From the NCBI RefSeq assembly GCF_900187645.1, contig NZ_FYEE01000001.1, positions 372,001 through 436,000 of the forward strand: 64,000 bases of DNA, read 5' to 3'. The stretch is from Pseudomonas sp. Irchel 3E20. Lineage in GTDB: Bacteria > Pseudomonadota > Gammaproteobacteria > Pseudomonadales > Pseudomonadaceae. The translations under genes and the position numbers were made by a program. The notes beneath the pieces were generated by a model that worked only from the letters and a program-made list of their open reading frames with translations, was not told the DNA's origin and did not search any database. Shown here one piece after another: positions 17,105 through 26,838 of the stretch. Every line of letters begins with the position of its first letter. Position 1 is the first letter of the stretch.

Positions 17105-18285
17105 CAGGCCCGCCGCCATGCCGGCACTTGCCGCAACGTCACCGCCCGCAGCAGCCATTCCAGCGGCCCGTAAGGGTGGCGCGCCAGCCACCACGCGCTC
17201 AGGCGCAGTTGCACGGTGAAAATGACCAGCACCGAGACGAGCAGCAACGGTGATGGCATTTCGGCGATAAGCGCCCCGCCATAGCCGCTGAACAACAGGC
17301 CCAATGCCACCGATTGCAGCACGTAGTTGCTCAACGACATCCGCCCCAACGGCGCCAGGTGCCGCACCAGGGGCTCCCCACCCGCGCCGCGGAACAGGCG
17401 CAGCATCAGCAGCCCATAGCTCGCCGTCAGCAGTGGCGCGCTCAATTGGCCGATGCCGAAGGCCAGCAATTCCAGGCCGCCGCCGGGGATGAACGTCTCC
17501 ACCAGGCCATAAAACAACCCGCCCAGCAGGCCGATGGGCAAGCCAATCGCCAGCAGCCTGCGCGCGTAGGGCTGCACGGGGTCCGGGGCGCTCAGTAATT
17601 GCTGGCGGCCGGCGGCAAAGCCCAGCAGGAACATCGCCAGGGCGCTGGGGCCCTGGATGATCCACAAAAACACTTGGGTCGGCACAAAACGGCTGGCGTG
17701 ATAGGCCAGGGTCGCCAACGGCCCATTGCGGTACGCGGTAAGGGCGGGGTCGCTGGCGGTAATCACCGTGTCGAACGGGTCGCCGGTGCTGATGGCCAGG
17801 GCGCCGGCGACGACGAACAGCGTCCCCGTCGTCAACAGCAAGGTGCAGGCGATGAGCACGGCGGTTTTGGGCCGGACACGGTGCGCGGCCAGCAGCACCA
17901 GGCCGAGCACGGCGTAAATGGTGAGGATTTCGCCATGGAACAACAGCACGCCATGGAGCACCCCCAGCACCAGCAAACCCAGTTGCCGGCGCAGCATGCG
18001 CGGCACGAACGCCACGCCCGCCCGCTCGGCGCTGGCCATTTGTAGGGTGAAGCTGTAGCCGAACAGGAAGGAGAACAGCAGGTAGAACTTGGTTTCCACC
18101 AGGGTGCTGGTGAGCACCCGCAGCACGTGGTCGAGGGGGCTGGCGTAAAACAGGCTGGTGGCGCCGGTGCCGTACATCGGGTCGGCAAACGCCCACACAT
18201 TGACTGCCAGAATGCCCAACAGGGCAAAACCGCGCAGGGCATCGACCGTGTGCAGGCGCGTCGCAGGGGGGAGGGGGCCGGTCAT
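17104..18285 (-). CDS. DUF418 domain-containing membrane protein
   Basis: The 393-residue protein has about nine or ten hydrophobic segments and begins RLHTVDALRGFALLGILAVN, the signature of the DUF418/YeiB-like acyltransferase-related membrane proteins. The conserved C-terminal block GRMSLSNYVLQS is present. The ATG at 18285 with AAGGA upstream was chosen over one at 18339. The function of the family is not established; transport or acyl transfer at the inner membrane has been suggested for relatives. Confidence 0.85.
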   Translation of the reverse strand: MTGPLPPATRLHTVDALRGFALLGILAVNVWAFADPMYGTGATSLFYASPLDHVLRVLTSTLVETKFYLLFSFLFGYSFTLQMASAERAGVAFVPRMLRRQLGLLVLGVLHGVLLFHGEILTIYAVLGLVLLAAHRVRPKTAVLIACTLLLTTGTLFVVAGALAISTGDPFDTVITASDPALTAYRNGPLATLAYHASRFVPTQVFLWIIQGPSALAMFLLGFAAGRQQLLSAPDPVQPYARRLLAIGLPIGLLGGLFYGLVETFIPGGGLELLAFGIGQLSAPLLTASYGLLMLRLFRGAGGEPLVRHLAPLGRMSLSNYVLQSVALGLLFSGYGGALIAEMPSPLLLVSVLVIFTVQLRLSAWWLARHPYGPLEWLLRAVTLRQVPAWRRA

Positions 18286-18558
18286 CAGTAACGTCCTTGT
18301 GGGGATGAGTGGCGTGGGTGCGCGATGGTAGCGGATCACGGTGATTGTTTAGGGTGAAAAAACCGCTGGGAAGTTTTTTGACTAATTACTCTAAAAAATT
18401 CTCACGATCTGAAAAAACTTTCTATTCTTAAGCCCATCACCGGCTTCAGCCCTTAAGCCGGAAGGTTTCAAACAGCGGCACAGGGACAGCCGCTGCTGAA
18501 AAGGGACGCAGGGCGATGAAGTGTCTGAAGTTATTCCGAATGCAGAGGGACATCGTCC
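18286..18558. promoter_or_regulatory. AT-rich divergent upstream region
   Basis: Between the DUF418 gene and the 61-residue ORF, 18340-18430 is clearly AT-richer than its surroundings, with a TTTTTTGACTAATTACTC stretch and several A runs. It may carry promoters for one or both divergent genes. No clear hexamer pair was fixed. CAGCGGCACAGGGACAGCCGCTG at 18473-18495 forms a hairpin (CAGCGGC/GCCGCTG). Confidence 0.35.
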
Positions 18559-18744
18559 ATGGCAAAAGAACAGAGCGCAGTCAGGTTGTTAGGTTTTCTC
18601 TCGGGCCTGGGCCTGACGCGCCGCACCCGGCGCTTGAGTTCAGAAGAGTTGAAGTTGGTGGAGCAATACCGAACCTTGTCCGAGGCCGACCGCACCGCCA
18701 TGCGCTACCTGGTGGATGCGATGCGTAGCGTCTCAAGGTTTTAG
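18559..18744 (+). CDS. Small conserved-looking protein, 61 residues, unknown function
   Basis: The ATG at 18559 is preceded by GAGGGA at a usable distance, and the product is basic at the start (MAKEQSAVRLLGFLSGLGL) and helical at the end (LSEADRTAMRYLVDAMRSVS). The end resembles the C-terminal helix of some small HTH repressor-like proteins, but no HTH motif is seen. Codon use is like that of the neighbours. It stands between an AT-rich promoter-like region and a duplicated REPIN. A real gene is likely, but I do not recognise a named family. Confidence 0.55.
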   Translation: MAKEQSAVRLLGFLSGLGLTRRTRRLSSEELKLVEQYRTLSEADRTAMRYLVDAMRSVSRF

Positions 18745-18767
18745 CACGGCAAACCCCCGCTCCCCCT

Positions 18768-18996
18768 GTGGGAGCGGGCCCTGCCCGCGATGAGGCCAGG
18801 ACAGGCGATGCACTTGTGGCGGCTGGAATGCCGCCATCGCGAGCAGGCTCGCTCCCACAGAAGAAAAATCCCGCCCCCAGAGGAGAGAAAAATCCTACCC
18901 ACCATGTGGGAGCGGGCCTTGCCCGCGATGAGGCCAGGACAGGCGATGCACTTGTGGCGGCTGGAATGCCGCCATCGCGAGCAGGCTCGCTCTCAC
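18768..18996. repeat. Tandem duplication of a REPIN (two ~91-bp copies, 138-bp period)
   Basis: Copy 1 spans 18768-18858 and copy 2 spans 18906-18996. Each begins GTGGGAGCGGGC.CTGCCCGCGAT (left REP) and ends in ATCGCGAGCAGGCTCGCTCCCAC or a variant (right REP, inverted). The loops between are nearly identical in both copies, and the similarity continues past each copy (AGAAGAAAAATC.CGCCCC.AGAGGA), so a unit of about 125 bases was duplicated as a whole. The repeats occupy most of the 361-base gap before the spdH stop codon; the rest shows no gene. Confidence 0.9.
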
Positions 18997-19105
18997 AGAA
19001 GAAAAATCTCGCCCCTAGAGGAAAAACAAGCCCCGCCCACACCACACAAGCCTGTTCACACAGTAGGTGTAGGCCAGCCACGGCCCTTAGGGGACCGGTG
19101 GGCGG

Positions 19106-20968
19106 TTAGCCCACTTCCTCCACCGCTCGGTGTGCTTCATCGATGGCCGCGTGGGCGTAGGCGCTCCAGGCTGCATCCGAGTTGGCGATGCTCACATTGC
19201 CGACAGGCTGGCGCGCCAGGTTCATCCATTTTTCGCTTTCGTCGGCATCGTCATAGAGGCTGTTGGAGAAGTACGCGTAGCCGTGGGACCAACGGTTGAC
19301 GGTGATGCTCAGGATGTCGTTCTGGTGGTCGAAGCCGCCCGGCCCGAGCATGCGTTGCAGTTGGTCGCGCAGTTGCGCTTCGAGCACCTCGAAAGTTTGC
19401 CCGTAGAGGCGGCCACGGCCGGCGCGGGCCTGGTCGCGGGCGGTCATGCCGCTGGTGGGGCTGGTGGGCACGTAGACCATGTGCAGGCCAATGGGCTGGC
19501 TCGGGTCACGCGGGTGTTCGTAGCCGCCCATGCTCACCGGGTAGTCGAGCTTGATGCGGCTGTAGGGCTGGGTCGCAGCGTAGATCTCATGCACACCCAG
19601 GTTGCGCCACGCCTCCCAGTTGCGGATCAGCACCTTGGTGTACACCAGCGGGAACTTCACGTTCTGGCTTAAGGCGTGGGCCTGGTCGGCGGGGAGGTCG
19701 CGCAGCAGGTAGGGAATGACCATGTTGTAGCAGGCCATGATGCAACGCTTGCCCCGCACCTGGCTCAGTTGCCCGCCGCGGCTGTAGCCGATATGCACGC
19801 CGGCGCCGACATTGCGCACGCTGACCACCGTGCTGTTGAGGCGCAGGCGCACCGGGGCCTTGGGCTGGTCGAGTTTGGCGTAGTCGAACGGCGCGAGGAC
19901 GATGTCTTCCATGTCATGGCCCGGGGCCACGGTGGGAATCAGGCTGCGCACCAACAACCGCGCCAGGGACGCATTGCCGTCGGGGAAGTGGTAGATGTAG
20001 GGCTCTTCCATTTCCGCCTGGGCTTCTTCGCTGATGGGCTCTAAGTTCATCGCGCTGAAACCGGGGAAACCGACGTTGTAGGCGTCATACGCCGCCACGG
20101 CATCGATGCTCAGGGCCATGAAGTCGTTGGTGCGGCTCTGGAAGTACTTCACGGCGGCCGGGGTCAGGCCTACGTCCTTGAGTAAAAAGTCGCGATAACT
20201 GGTGCTTTCCAGGTGCGCGGTTTTCTCTTCCTGGGTTTTGCCGGCGAGGTAATCCCGCGGCGCGGTGTGCAGGGCGATCAGGGCGTCGCGGTCGCTTTGC
20301 GGCAGCGGGAAGTCGTTGATGAAGTCGCGCAGGCTGCGGGCGTGCAACTGATCCGGGGCGATGTCGTCGGCGACCATGGGCGTCGGGTCGCCGCTGACCA
20401 GTTTGTCTTCGCCGAAGTTTTCCTTGTCGAAAAACACCCCCCGCGACAGGCCGAGGCTGGGATAGAACGGGCGGTCGAACGCAGTTTCAAAACGCTTGAT
20501 ATCGACCCCGAGTTTTTTCAGCAGGCCGTTGACCTCGGCGCTGTACAGGTGATTAGGCGACTGGAAGGCCTCGCTGCCGCCGTAGCCGATGATCGTGCGC
20601 CCGCCGGCCTGGAATTCGTTGCGCTTGGCGTGGCCGCCGAAGTCGTCGTGGTTTTCCAGGATCAGAATGCGTGCGTGGGGGTGTTTCTCCCGGTAGAACC
20701 AGGCCGCCGACAATCCACTCAGGCCCCCGCCGACCACCACCAGGTCGTAATCCTCGCTGACGGGCAGGTGATCGGTGTTGAACACTTTCTTATCCCAGCC
20801 CATTTGGTGGGCGATTTCGAACGAGCCGACATGGCTGCCCCGCAGCCCAGTGAGGGCGGGCGGGTAGTAGCGCCCGTCGGGGGCGGCTTGCAGCAATTGC
20901 AGCGGGGTCATGCCGGCGGCGACGGTGATGGCGACGCCGTTGAGGAAGTCGCGACGGGTGATATCCAT
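19106..20968 (-). CDS. spdH: Spermidine dehydrogenase SpdH, Tat-exported FAD flavoprotein
   Basis: The 620-residue protein has a twin-arginine signal (TRRDFLNGVAITVAAG) and an FAD Rossmann motif (DYDLVVVGGGLSGLSAAWF) near residue 73. Its length is exactly that of P. aeruginosa SpdH, which cleaves spermidine to 1,3-diaminopropane and 4-aminobutyraldehyde and carries haem as well as FAD; I recognise it by overall sequence. It is the last gene of a minus-strand run of polyamine uptake and aldehyde dehydrogenase genes, which fits: its aldehyde product is the substrate of the PatD-like enzyme just upstream. AGGA lies seven bases before the ATG. Confidence 0.88.
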   Translation of the reverse strand: MDITRRDFLNGVAITVAAGMTPLQLLQAAPDGRYYPPALTGLRGSHVGSFEIAHQMGWDKKVFNTDHLPVSEDYDLVVVGGGLSGLSAAWFYREKHPHARILILENHDDFGGHAKRNEFQAGGRTIIGYGGSEAFQSPNHLYSAEVNGLLKKLGVDIKRFETAFDRPFYPSLGLSRGVFFDKENFGEDKLVSGDPTPMVADDIAPDQLHARSLRDFINDFPLPQSDRDALIALHTAPRDYLAGKTQEEKTAHLESTSYRDFLLKDVGLTPAAVKYFQSRTNDFMALSIDAVAAYDAYNVGFPGFSAMNLEPISEEAQAEMEEPYIYHFPDGNASLARLLVRSLIPTVAPGHDMEDIVLAPFDYAKLDQPKAPVRLRLNSTVVSVRNVGAGVHIGYSRGGQLSQVRGKRCIMACYNMVIPYLLRDLPADQAHALSQNVKFPLVYTKVLIRNWEAWRNLGVHEIYAATQPYSRIKLDYPVSMGGYEHPRDPSQPIGLHMVYVPTSPTSGMTARDQARAGRGRLYGQTFEVLEAQLRDQLQRMLGPGGFDHQNDILSITVNRWSHGYAYFSNSLYDDADESEKWMNLARQPVGNVSIANSDAAWSAYAHAAIDEAHRAVEEVG

Positions 20969-21025
20969 GGGGATTCCTGAGGTGTTTTCTTATGGGACAG
21001 CGGGCGCAAGGCAGGGCATGCCAGT

Positions 21026-21045
21026 CTGTGGGAACGCTCCCACAG
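21026..21045. repeat. Short REP-like hairpin between aldehyde dehydrogenase and spdH
   Basis: CTGTGGGA (21026-21033) and TCCCACAG (21038-21045) form a hairpin with an ACGC loop in the 105-base gap upstream of spdH. It has no T tract, so it is more likely a processing or stabilising element than a terminator. Confidence 0.6.
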
Positions 21046-21073
21046 AACAGGTTTCTGGGCAGGTTTTGCGGGC

Positions 21074-22498
21074 TCAGTGCTTGAACATCACATGGCGCAC
21101 CGTGGTGTAGTCCTCCAGCCCATACATGGACATATCCTTGCCGTAACCGGACAGTTTCTGACCGCCGTGGGGCATTTCGCTGACCAGCATAAAGTGCGTG
21201 TTGACCCAGGTGCAGCCGTATTGCAGGCGCGCGGCGAGGCGGTGGGCGCGGCCGACGTCGGCGGTCCATACCGACGAGGCGAGGCCGTAGTCCGAATCGT
21301 TGGCCCAGGCCAGCACTTGCGCTTCGTCGTTGAAGCGGGTCACCGAAACCACCGGGCCGAACACTTCGCGGCGCACGATTTCGTCGTCCTGCTGGGCGTC
21401 GGCCAGCACCGTGGGCTCGAAGAAGAAGCCGTCGCCGGCCACGGCTTTGCCGCCGGTAATGAGGCGGATGTGGGGCTGGGCCACGGCCCGCTCGACAAAC
21501 CCGGCCACGCGGTCGCGGTGTTGGGCGGTAATCAGCGGCCCCAGCTCGGTGGCCGGGTCATCCTGTAGGCCGTACTTGAGGCTGGCCACCGCCGCGCCGA
21601 GCTTCTCGACGAACGCGTCGTAGATCTCGGCCTGGGCGTAGATGCGGCACGCGGCGGTGCAGTCTTGCCCGGCGTTGTAGAAGCCGAAGGTGCGGATGCC
21701 TTCGACGGCGGCATCGATGTCGGCGTCGTTGAAGATCAGCACCGGCGCCTTGCCGCCCAGTTCCATGTGCATCCGTTTGACGCTGTCGGCGGTGCTGGAA
21801 ATGATGTTTGCCCCCGTGGCGATGGAGCCGGTCAGCGACACCATGCGCACTTTGGGGTGGTTCACCAGAGGGCTGCCCACCGTTGGCCCACGGCCAAACA
21901 CCAGGTTGAGTACGCCGGCAGGGAAAATATCCGCCGCCAGTTGCGCCAGGCGCAGGGCGGTCAACGGGGTTTGTTCCGACGGCTTGAGCACCACGGTATT
22001 ACCGGCGGCCAGGGCCGGGGCGATTTTCCAGGCGACCATCATCAGCGGGTAGTTCCACGGCGCGATGGAGGCGATCACGCCCACCGGGTCGCGGCGGATC
22101 ATCGAGGTGTGGCCGGCCAGGTATTCGCCACCGGCCGAACCGCCCATGCAGCGGCTGGCGCCGGCGAAGAAGCGGAACACGTCGGCAATCGCCGGGATCT
22201 CGTCGTTGAGGGCGGCGCTGTAGGGCTTGCCACAGTTGTCCGACTCCAGCTTCGCCAGTTCCGCGCCGTGGGCCTCGATGGCGTCGGCCAGTTTGAGCAG
22301 CAACAGGGCGCGGTCCTTGGGCGGGGTTTGCGACCAGCCCTCGAACGCCGCGTCGGCGGCGCGCACGGCGGCATCGACTTGGGCTTCGCTGGCTTCGGCA
22401 ATTTCCACCAGCACCTGGCCCAGGGCCGGGTTGAGCACCGCTTGGGCCGGGCCTTCGCCGGCGACGAGTTGGCCGTTAATTAGGAGTTTGGTTTGCAT
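21074..22498 (-). CDS. patD: Gamma-aminobutyraldehyde dehydrogenase (PatD/YdcW-like)
   Basis: PatD oxidises 4-aminobutyraldehyde to 4-aminobutyrate with NAD+ in putrescine/spermidine breakdown. The 474-residue protein has the E. coli PatD length, the general-base glutamate E246 in MELGGKAP and the nucleophile C280 in [11 protein letters not shown]. The ATG at 22498 ([16 protein letters not shown]) was chosen; it has AAGGA upstream. It lies directly downstream of the ABC permease genes, the same order as ydcSTUV-patD of E. coli. It is a paralog of the enzyme at 26839-28326. Confidence 0.9.
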   Translation of the reverse strand: MQTKLLINGQLVAGEGPAQAVLNPALGQVLVEIAEASEAQVDAAVRAADAAFEGWSQTPPKDRALLLLKLADAIEAHGAELAKLESDNCGKPYSAALNDEIPAIADVFRFFAGASRCMGGSAGGEYLAGHTSMIRRDPVGVIASIAPWNYPLMMVAWKIAPALAAGNTVVLKPSEQTPLTALRLAQLAADIFPAGVLNLVFGRGPTVGSPLVNHPKVRMVSLTGSIATGANIISSTADSVKRMHMELGGKAPVLIFNDADIDAAVEGIRTFGFYNAGQDCTAACRIYAQAEIYDAFVEKLGAAVASLKYGLQDDPATELGPLITAQHRDRVAGFVERAVAQPHIRLITGGKAVAGDGFFFEPTVLADAQQDDEIVRREVFGPVVSVTRFNDEAQVLAWANDSDYGLASSVWTADVGRAHRLAARLQYGCTWVNTHFMLVSEMPHGGQKLSGYGKDMSMYGLEDYTTVRHVMFKH

Positions 22499-22564
22499 GG
22501 TGCGGTCCTTTTCAAAGCTGAGTTTTTCTTTTTGTCGGTGCGCGGGAGCAAGGCGCGCCAAGGC

Positions 22565-23374
22565 TTACTTGCCGCCGCTGCCCGCCACGCTTTCACCGCC
22601 GCGTGTCAGGTAATAGGCGCCCAGGATGGGGATCATGGTGACCAGCATCACCAGCATCGCCACCACGTTGGTCACCGGTACGTCGCGCGGGCGGCTCAGT
22701 TGGTTGAGCAGCCACAGCGGCAGGGTGCGTTCGTGGCCGGCGGTGAAGGTGGTGACGATGATTTCGTCGAACGACAGGGCAAACGCCAGCATGCCGCCGG
22801 CCAGCAAAGCCGAGCCGAGGTTGGGCAGGATGATGTAGCGGAAGGTCTGCCAGCCGTCGGCGCCCAGGTCCATGGAGGCCTCGATCAGGCTATGGGAGGT
22901 GCGGCGCAGGCGGGCGATGACGTTGTTGTAGACGATCACCACGCAGAAGGTCGCGTGGCCGACGATGATGGTGAACATCCCCGGCTCGATGCCCAGGGTC
23001 TTGAAGGTCGCCAGCAGGGCGATACCGGTGATGATCCCCGGCAATGCGATGGGCAGGATCAGCATCAGCGAGATGCCCTGTTTGCCGAAGAAGTCCCGGC
23101 GATACAGCGCCGCCGAGGCCAGTGTGCCGAGCACCATGGCGATCAGGGTGGCGATGGCGGCGATCTGCAATGACAGCTTGATGGCTTCGAGCACGTCCGG
23201 GCGCGAGAAGGCCACGCTGAACCACTTCAGGGTCAGGCCCTGGGGCGGGAAGCTGAACGCCGCTTCTTCGGTGTTAAAGGCGTAGAGAAAGATAATCAGG
23301 ATCGGGAAGTGCAAGAACACCAACCCGCCCCAGGCCGCGATCTTCAGGCCCCAGGAAGATTTTTCAGAGTGCAT
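22565..23374 (-). CDS. Spermidine/putrescine-type ABC transporter permease (YdcV/PotC-like)
   Basis: This 269-residue inner membrane protein has six predicted membrane segments and the binding-protein-dependent permease (EAA) loop, here with [20 protein letters not shown]. It starts [18 protein letters not shown] and overlaps the preceding permease gene by 11 bases, so the two are translated together. With its partners it forms the channel of a polyamine importer; PatD and SpdH downstream would degrade the imported substrate. Confidence 0.9.
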   Translation of the reverse strand: MHSEKSSWGLKIAAWGGLVFLHFPILIIFLYAFNTEEAAFSFPPQGLTLKWFSVAFSRPDVLEAIKLSLQIAAIATLIAMVLGTLASAALYRRDFFGKQGISLMLILPIALPGIITGIALLATFKTLGIEPGMFTIIVGHATFCVVIVYNNVIARLRRTSHSLIEASMDLGADGWQTFRYIILPNLGSALLAGGMLAFALSFDEIIVTTFTAGHERTLPLWLLNQLSRPRDVPVTNVVAMLVMLVTMIPILGAYYLTRGGESVAGSGGK

Positions 23375-24293
23375 CGAAGGCCCCCAGGCGTTTGACGATG
23401 GACAGGTAGATGGCGATCAGCACGATCGGCACCAGGGTGAAGGCCGCTGCCATGGGCATGTTGCCGATGGCGCCCTGCTGGGCGTAGACCATGCTGCCGA
23501 CGAAGTAGCCCGGCGGGCCCACCAGTTGCGGCACGATGAAGTCGCCCAGGGTCAGGGAGAAGGTGAAGATCGAGCCGGCGGCGATGCCCGGGATCGACAG
23601 CGGCAGGATCACTTGCATGAAGGTCTGGCGCGGCTTGGCGCCCAGGTCAGCCGAGGCTTGCAGCAGGGACGGCGGCAGGCGTTCCAGCGAGGCCTGGATC
23701 GGCAGGATCATGAACGGCAGCCAGATGTAGACGAACACCATGAAACGCCCCAGGTGCGAGGTGGACAGGGTGCTGCCGCCCACACCCGGGATGCCCAGGA
23801 TGAACTGCAACACCGGCGTGAGCCCCAGGTGCTCGACGAACCACTGCGCCACGCCGCCCTTGGCCAGCAGCAGGGTCCAGGCGTAGGCCTTGACGATGTA
23901 GCTGGCCCACATCGGCATCATCACCGCGATGTAGAAAAACGCCTTGGTCTTGCCCGTGGTGTAGCGCGCCATGTAGTAGGCGATGGGGAAGGCCAGGGCG
24001 GCGCTGGCCAGGGAGACCACGATGGCCATGCTCAGGGTGCGCAGGATGATGTCGAAGTTCGACGGCTGGAACAGCGCGGCGAAGTTGCCCAGGGTCAGGT
24101 CCGGGGTAACGGCCATGGTGAAGTCGTCGAAGGTGTAGAAACCTTGCCACAGCAGGGTCAGCAGCGAGCCGAGGTAGATCGCGCCGAACCAGATCAGCGG
24201 CGGCACCAGCAGCAGCGACAGGTACAGGTTGGGCTTGCGGTACAGCAGGTTGGAAAACCGGCGCAGCGGCGGTTGGGTCAGGGCCAGGCTCAT
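23364..24293 (-). CDS. Spermidine/putrescine-type ABC transporter permease (YdcU/PotB-like)
   Basis: The 309-residue membrane protein has a hydrophobic N-terminal segment ([20 protein letters not shown]), about six membrane helices and the permease loop [20 protein letters not shown]. It lies between the ATPase gene, one base away, and the second permease gene, which overlaps it. The pair PotB/PotC-like forms a heterodimeric channel. Confidence 0.9.
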   Translation of the reverse strand: MSLALTQPPLRRFSNLLYRKPNLYLSLLLVPPLIWFGAIYLGSLLTLLWQGFYTFDDFTMAVTPDLTLGNFAALFQPSNFDIILRTLSMAIVVSLASAALAFPIAYYMARYTTGKTKAFFYIAVMMPMWASYIVKAYAWTLLLAKGGVAQWFVEHLGLTPVLQFILGIPGVGGSTLSTSHLGRFMVFVYIWLPFMILPIQASLERLPPSLLQASADLGAKPRQTFMQVILPLSIPGIAAGSIFTFSLTLGDFIVPQLVGPPGYFVGSMVYAQQGAIGNMPMAAAFTLVPIVLIAIYLSIVKRLGAFDAL

Positions 24294-24294
24294 G

Positions 24295-25332
24295 TCATAC
24301 CTCGCCTGCGTCGGTGTCGCGCAGCGTCACCATGGCTTCACGGGCCCAGCGCGCGCTGAGGGGCTGGCCGACCGCATGGCGGGCCGTGGTGTCCAGCCAC
24401 TGGGTGTTGGCCTGGCTGATGTTCAGGGCCTGGCCGTTGTCCAGTTTCAACTCATAGCGGGTGGCGCTGCCCTGGTATTGGATGTCGTGGAGCACGCCGC
24501 GCACTTGCACCTCGCCGGCGCCCAACGGGCCCTCGGCAAAGCGCACGTGCTCGGGGCGGATCGAAAACGGTTGGGCGCTGCCGCTCAGGCGCTGGGCCAG
24601 TTCGCCACGGATCACGTTGGAGGTGCCGACGAACTCGGCGACGAAAGGCGTGGCCGGTTTCATGTAGAGGTTGCGCGGGGTGTCCACCTGCTCGATGCGG
24701 CCCTTGTTGAACACCGCCACGCGGTCGGACATCGACAGCGCTTCGGTCTGGTCGTGGGTGACGAAAATGAAGGTGATGCCCAGTTGGCGCTGGAGCTTTT
24801 TCAGCTCGCTTTGCATTTGTTCGCGCAGTTTCAGGTCCAGCGCGCCGAGGGGCTCGTCCAGCAGCAAGACGCGGGGGCGGTTGACCAGGGCGCGGGCCAG
24901 GGCCACACGCTGGCGCTGGCCGCCGGACAGTTGCACCGGTTTGCGCTCGCCATAGCCGCCCAGGGCCACCATGCCCAGGGCTTCCTCGGCCCGGGCCAGG
25001 CGTTCGGCCTTGGCCACGCCCTTGACCTTGAGGCCGTAGGCCACGTTGTCACGCACGTTCATGTGGGGGAACAGGGCGTAATCCTGGAACACGGTGTTGA
25101 CGTCGCGCTGGTACGGCGGCAACCCGGCGGCTTCTTCGCCGTGGATGCGGATGGAACCGGCACTGGGCTGCTCGAACCCGGCAATCAGGCGCAGGCAGGT
25201 GGTCTTGCCCGAGCCGGAGGGGCCGAGCATGGAAAAGAACTCGCCGTCCTGGATATCGATGCAAACCCGGTCGACGGCTTTGACTTCGCCGAACTGTCGG
25301 GAAACCTGGGTGAATTGGACTGCAAGCGTCAT
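24295..25332 (-). CDS. Spermidine/putrescine-type ABC transporter ATPase (YdcT/PotA-like)
   Basis: The 345-residue ATPase has Walker A (GPSGSGKTTCLRLIAG) near residue 38, the signature LSGGQRQRVALARAL, Walker B (RVLLLDEPLGALD) and the switch His in FVTHDQTEAL. It ends in a C-terminal TOBE domain (FSIRPEHVRFAEGPLG). I chose MTLAVQFTQVS at 25332 over an ATG at 25347. It energises the importer and is followed after one base by the permease gene. Confidence 0.93.
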   Translation of the reverse strand: MTLAVQFTQVSRQFGEVKAVDRVCIDIQDGEFFSMLGPSGSGKTTCLRLIAGFEQPSAGSIRIHGEEAAGLPPYQRDVNTVFQDYALFPHMNVRDNVAYGLKVKGVAKAERLARAEEALGMVALGGYGERKPVQLSGGQRQRVALARALVNRPRVLLLDEPLGALDLKLREQMQSELKKLQRQLGITFIFVTHDQTEALSMSDRVAVFNKGRIEQVDTPRNLYMKPATPFVAEFVGTSNVIRGELAQRLSGSAQPFSIRPEHVRFAEGPLGAGEVQVRGVLHDIQYQGSATRYELKLDNGQALNISQANTQWLDTTARHAVGQPLSARWAREAMVTLRDTDAGEV

Positions 25333-25453
25333 GGTGCGGTGCTCCAAAAAGGCGCGGGCCGTCGCAGCGGCCCTGCCTGGACTTCTGAAAAAACAAGGCG
25401 TTGGTCGAACGTGATGTGGGGAGGCACGGTATCCCTACCGGTGCAGCCCTTCT

Positions 25454-25541
25454 GTGGGAGCGAGCCTGCTCGTGATGGCGGTGTAGCCGTCGATATCGAT
25501 CATGAGTCTCGGATCGCTATCGCGAGCAGGCTCGCTCCCAC
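25454..25541. repeat. REPIN between binding-protein and ATPase genes of the polyamine operon
   Basis: GTGGGAGCGAGCCTGCTCGTGAT at 25454-25476 and the inverted ATCGCGAGCAGGCTCGCTCCCAC at 25519-25541 enclose about 40 bases. It lies within the probable transcript of the operon, where such hairpins commonly protect the upstream message and could make the binding protein more abundant than the membrane parts. Confidence 0.85.
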
Positions 25542-25555
25542 AAGGGCAGCAGTAT

Positions 25556-26707
25556 TTATCTACCGCCCATGATCGCAATGTAGTCCTGGGTCCAGCGGCT
25601 GTAGGGCACGAACTTGCCGCCCTCGGCCTGTGGGGTTTTCCAGAAGGCGATCTGGTCGAACTGGTCGAAACCGTTGGTCTTGCACCCTTCGCCGCCCAGC
25701 AGTTCGCTGGCGCTGCACGCGGCGGGCACCGCCGGCAGGGAGCCGAACCACGCCGCCACGTCACCCTGCACCTTGGGTTGCAACGACCAGTCCATCCACT
25801 TGTAGGCGCAGGTCGGGTGCTTGGCCTCGGCGTGGAGCATGGTGGTGTCGGCCCAACCGGTGGCACCTTCCTTGGGAATGGTGGAAGCAATCGGCTGCTT
25901 TTCGTTTATCAGGCCGTTGACCTGATACGGCCAGGCGCTGGAGGCCACCACCCCTTCGTTCTTGAAATCGCTCATCTGCACCGTGGTGTCGTGCCAGTAG
26001 CGGTGGATCAGTGGTTGCTGGGCGCGCAGCAGTTCGAGCACAGCCTGGTACTGGGTTTCGGTCAGCTCATAGGGGCTCTGGATGCCCAGCTCCGGCTTGG
26101 CCGACTTGAGGTACAGCGCCGCATCGGCGATGTAGATCGGCCCGTCATAGGCCTGCACGCGGCCCTTGTTGGCCTTGCCGTCGGGCAGGTTCTGGGCCTC
26201 GAACAGCACGTTCCAACTGGTTGGCGCCTGCTTGAACACGTTGGTGTTGTACATCAGCACGTTGGGGCCCCACTGGTACGGGGTGCCGAAGGTCTGCTGG
26301 CCGACCACATACCAAGGCGCGTCCTTGAGGCGCGGGTCGAGGTTTTTCCAGTTGGGGATGAGCGCGGTGTTGATCGGCTGCACCCGCTTGCCAACGATCA
26401 GGCGCAGCGAGGCGTCGCCCGAGGCGGTGACCAGGTCGTAGCCGCCCTTGGCCATCAGGCTGACCATCTCATCGGAGGTGGCGGCGGTCTTGACGTTGAC
26501 CTTGCAGCCGGTTTCCTTCTCGAACCCGGTGACCCAGTCGTAGGCCTTGTCGCTTTCGCCGCGCTCGATATAGCCGGGCCAGGCGACGATATCCAACTGC
26601 CCCTCGCCCGCACCCAAAGCCTTGAGCGGTTCGGCGGCCTGCAGGCTGGCGCTGGCCAGCAACGCGGTGGTGAGTGCACTGAGCAGTGCGGTCTTGTGCG
26701 CGAACAT
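25556..26707 (-). CDS. Periplasmic polyamine-binding protein (YdcS/PotF-like)
   Basis: The 383-residue protein has a signal peptide (MFAHKTALLSALTTALLASA, cut near LQA-AE) and the SBP_bac_8-type fold with LDIVAWPGYIERGESDK and FEKETGCKVNVKTAATSDEM. It is close to YdcS of the ydcSTUV-patD operon in length and order. It would capture putrescine or spermidine in the periplasm and pass it to the permease pair. The ATG at 26707 gives a proper signal peptide; the in-frame start at 26773 does not. It is the first gene of the operon. Confidence 0.9.
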   Translation of the reverse strand: MFAHKTALLSALTTALLASASLQAAEPLKALGAGEGQLDIVAWPGYIERGESDKAYDWVTGFEKETGCKVNVKTAATSDEMVSLMAKGGYDLVTASGDASLRLIVGKRVQPINTALIPNWKNLDPRLKDAPWYVVGQQTFGTPYQWGPNVLMYNTNVFKQAPTSWNVLFEAQNLPDGKANKGRVQAYDGPIYIADAALYLKSAKPELGIQSPYELTETQYQAVLELLRAQQPLIHRYWHDTTVQMSDFKNEGVVASSAWPYQVNGLINEKQPIASTIPKEGATGWADTTMLHAEAKHPTCAYKWMDWSLQPKVQGDVAAWFGSLPAVPAACSASELLGGEGCKTNGFDQFDQIAFWKTPQAEGGKFVPYSRWTQDYIAIMGGR

Positions 26708-26765
26708 GGGATTCCCTCGGCGGTTGTAGTTATTGTGGGTTGTTGAAGCGTAGCTCTTAGGGGCG

Positions 26766-26836
26766 AGCGGCAAGCTTTAAGCGGCAAGCGGCACGAACAA
26801 GGCCCGCCCGCATCGGCTTGCCGCTTGAAATTTGCC
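26766..26836. repeat. Intergenic 'GCGGCAAG...CTTGCCGC' repeat
   Basis: AGCGGCAAGCTTTAAGCGGC on the left and GGCTTGCCGCTTGAAATTTG on the right form an imperfect long inverted repeat between the second aldehyde dehydrogenase gene and the binding-protein gene. It is related to the repeat at 7602-7692. It could act as a weak transcription barrier or simply be a mobile small repeat. Confidence 0.6.
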
Positions 26837-26838
26837 GT

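Noticed and set aside
18768..18996. The two REPIN copies as a CRISPR array or coding repeats
   Set aside because: Only two copies with internal palindromes and no unique spacers between conserved repeats; the 169-codon and 113-codon frames across them are repeat-driven.
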